Shown piece after piece: positions 5,303 through 6,517 of a stretch of DNA of 6,517 nt; the stretch's first letter is position 1; each line of letters begins with the position of its first letter. This stretch comes from JBARCX01 sp049794535 (GTDB lineage Bacteria; Pseudomonadota; Gammaproteobacteria; Xanthomonadales; Rhodanobacteraceae). The stretch spans positions 1 through 6,517 of the forward strand of contig JBARCX010000237.1 in assembly GCA_049794535.1 (NCBI GenBank), in the 5' to 3' direction. The notes below the pieces were generated by a model, which was not told where the DNA came from, ran no database searches, and saw only the letters and a program-made list of their open reading frames with translations. Both the position numbers and the translations under genes were made by a program.

Positions 5303-6517
5303 ATGGGTATGGATGGCGTTGCTCAACCTGGCGCAGAGCACGCAACCTGGAGCGAGCGCTTACGCCTCGGCAGGCTCGGCGCACTTAGCTTTGGCATCGC
5401 ATGGCTTGCCGTGTGGTTTTGCGGCCTGGCTGACCGTTCCCTTGGTGAACCCGATGAAGGGCGATACGCCGAAGTGGCGCGCGAGATGTTGGTCGGTCAT
5501 GACTGGATCACACCGCGCTTAAACGGTATCCACTTCTTCGACAAACCACCGCTGCATTACTGGGCAACCGCTAGCGCTTACATGGTGTTTGGTATCAACC
5601 CATGGAGCGCACGTTTATGGTGTGCGCTAACTGGCTTACTGGCCATGGCGGCGATGGGTTGGGCGGGCGCGCGACTATTTGGTCGCGAAGCGGGTGGCTA
5701 TGCCATGGTGATCCTGGGGAGCAGCTTACTGTTCGCCCTGGGCTCGCATATCAACACCCTGGACGTAGGGGTAACAGCATTTCTCACGGTGGGTGTCGCG
5801 TGTTTTCTGGTATCGCAATTCGACCCTGTCGCGGCACACAACCGTACCTGGCTGAATGTGTGGATGTGGTTTGCGTTGGCGCTGGCCGTGCTTTCAAAAG
5901 GACTGATCGGAGTCGTTCTGCCAGGCATGGCATTGGTTGTGTACATGGTTTGGCAGCGTGATTTTTCCGTGCTTCGTCGGCTGTCGCTATTCACGGGGGC
6001 GGTGATTCTTCTGGTGACGTGTGCCCCGTGGTTCATCGCCATCTGCCATCGGCATCCCGACTTCTTCGACTACTTTTTCATCAAGGAACACTTCACGCGT
6101 TTTCTCAGCACTGTCGACCACCGGGACAAGCCATGGTGGTTCTTCGTTCCTGTGGTAATCGTTGGTCTGTTTCCGTGGGCCGTGTTCTTGCCTTGGAACA
6201 GATCCGACTGGCGCACGATCGGCGCCGATGAACCGGCGCAACTTTTTCTCCTGGCATGGATCGGCGTTGTCTTCGTGTTTTTTTCAGCCTCCCATTCCAA
6301 GCTGCCTTTCTACATTCTGCCGTTATTCCCTGTAGTCGCCCTATGGCTTGGGCATCTCGTGACGGTGTTGTCCCACGATGCTTTGAAGCGGCGACTATGG
6401 ATACTTGCCGCACTTACCTTGATGGGTGCCTGCACTAGCCTGATCGTTGCAGCGTCCAAGCATGGGCAAGGCTCTGACGACGTGCTGCGTCATGAATTAC
6501 GTGGAGTGTTCTGGCCC
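5303..6517 (+). CDS. ArnT-like glycosyltransferase, GT39/PMT family (partial, runs off the window)
   Basis: The frame from ATG 5303 stays open for 405 codons to the last base, so the C-terminus is missing. This is a polytopic inner-membrane enzyme of the kind that moves a sugar from an undecaprenyl-phosphate carrier to an acceptor at the periplasmic face; ArnT adds 4-amino-4-deoxy-L-arabinose to lipid A. Family signs: first transmembrane helix about 25-42; the periplasmic motif GEPDEGRYAEVAREML (48-63) with acidic D51-E52; WITPRLNG (68-75); FFDKPPLHYWATA (78-90), which has DKPP where many ArnT proteins have EKPP; SKGLIGVVLPG (198-208); EHFTRFLS…HRDKPWWFF (262-281); and HSKLPFYILPLFP (331-343). 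About ten hydrophobic segments are visible. GAGAA (5290-5294) lies 8 nt upstream of ATG 5303; ATG 5309 is less well placed. Full-length family members have roughly 550 residues. No other arn genes are in view, so the sugar and acceptor are unassigned. Confidence 0.92.
   Translation, partial: MGMDGVAQPGAEHATWSERLRLGRLGALSFGIAWLAVWFCGLADRSLGEPDEGRYAEVAREMLVGHDWITPRLNGIHFFDKPPLHYWATASAYMVFGINPWSARLWCALTGLLAMAAMGWAGARLFGREAGGYAMVILGSSLLFALGSHINTLDVGVTAFLTVGVACFLVSQFDPVAAHNRTWLNVWMWFALALAVLSKGLIGVVLPGMALVVYMVWQRDFSVLRRLSLFTGAVILLVTCAPWFIAICHRHPDFFDYFFIKEHFTRFLSTVDHRDKPWWFFVPVVIVGLFPWAVFLPWNRSDWRTIGADEPAQLFLLAWIGVVFVFFSASHSKLPFYILPLFPVVALWLGHLVTVLSHDALKRRLWILAALTLMGACTSLIVAASKHGQGSDDVLRHELRGVFWP

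Noticed and set aside
5100..5522. 140-codon plus-strand frame across the gap and the start of the glycosyltransferase gene.
   Set aside because: It is out of frame with the glycosyltransferase, whose translation matches the GT39 family throughout. The 140-residue product has no recognisable motif.
5602..5961. 119-codon plus-strand frame inside the glycosyltransferase gene.
   Set aside because: It is a shadow in another frame. The true frame encodes conserved ArnT-like motifs on both sides of this stretch.

Overview
The window looks like a chromosomal piece of a Gram-negative gammaproteobacterium. Protein style (a CopR/CusR-type regulator, a CopS/CusS-type sensor, an ArnT-like membrane glycosyltransferase) and the short GGATTCCGGC-type palindromic repeat at the left edge fit Xanthomonadales, perhaps Rhodanobacteraceae (Dyella/Luteibacter/Rhodanobacter). 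The taxonomic guess is an inference and only moderately firm. Coding density is normal and no transposase, integrase, tRNA, rRNA or CRISPR array is visible.

Left half (1-2674). A dispersed-type palindrome and small hairpins lie downstream of a minus-strand gene for a RibD-C/dihydrofolate-reductase-like protein (133-657). After a 203-bp gap comes a minus-strand LysR-type regulator (861-1769), which is divergent from an SDR oxidoreductase (1910-2674). The 140 bp between them hold two dyads that fit the T-N11-A rule of LysR-type operators. This is the classic layout of a LysR regulator controlling the reductase next to it.

Right half (2675-6517). A 278-bp intergenic region carries a hairpin after the SDR gene and the dyad AATGACA-TTTT-TGTCATT. 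It precedes an OmpR-family response regulator (2953-3633) and a heavy-metal-type sensor kinase (3617-5053), which overlap by 17 nt. Next is a 249-bp gap, then the start of a GT39/ArnT-like polytopic glycosyltransferase (5303 to the window edge). This frame stays open to the last base and is truncated by the window.

The most interesting observation is that the same operator-like motif, TGACA-N4-TGTCA, occurs twice: upstream of the two-component operon (2794-2807) and upstream of the glycosyltransferase gene (5117-5130). It matches the known CusR/CopR 'cop box' in half-sites and spacing. The simplest model is that the two-component system autoregulates and also drives an envelope-sugar (lipid A-type) modification enzyme, with no metal efflux gene in view. 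The motif match is read from the sequence. The regulatory link is an inference.
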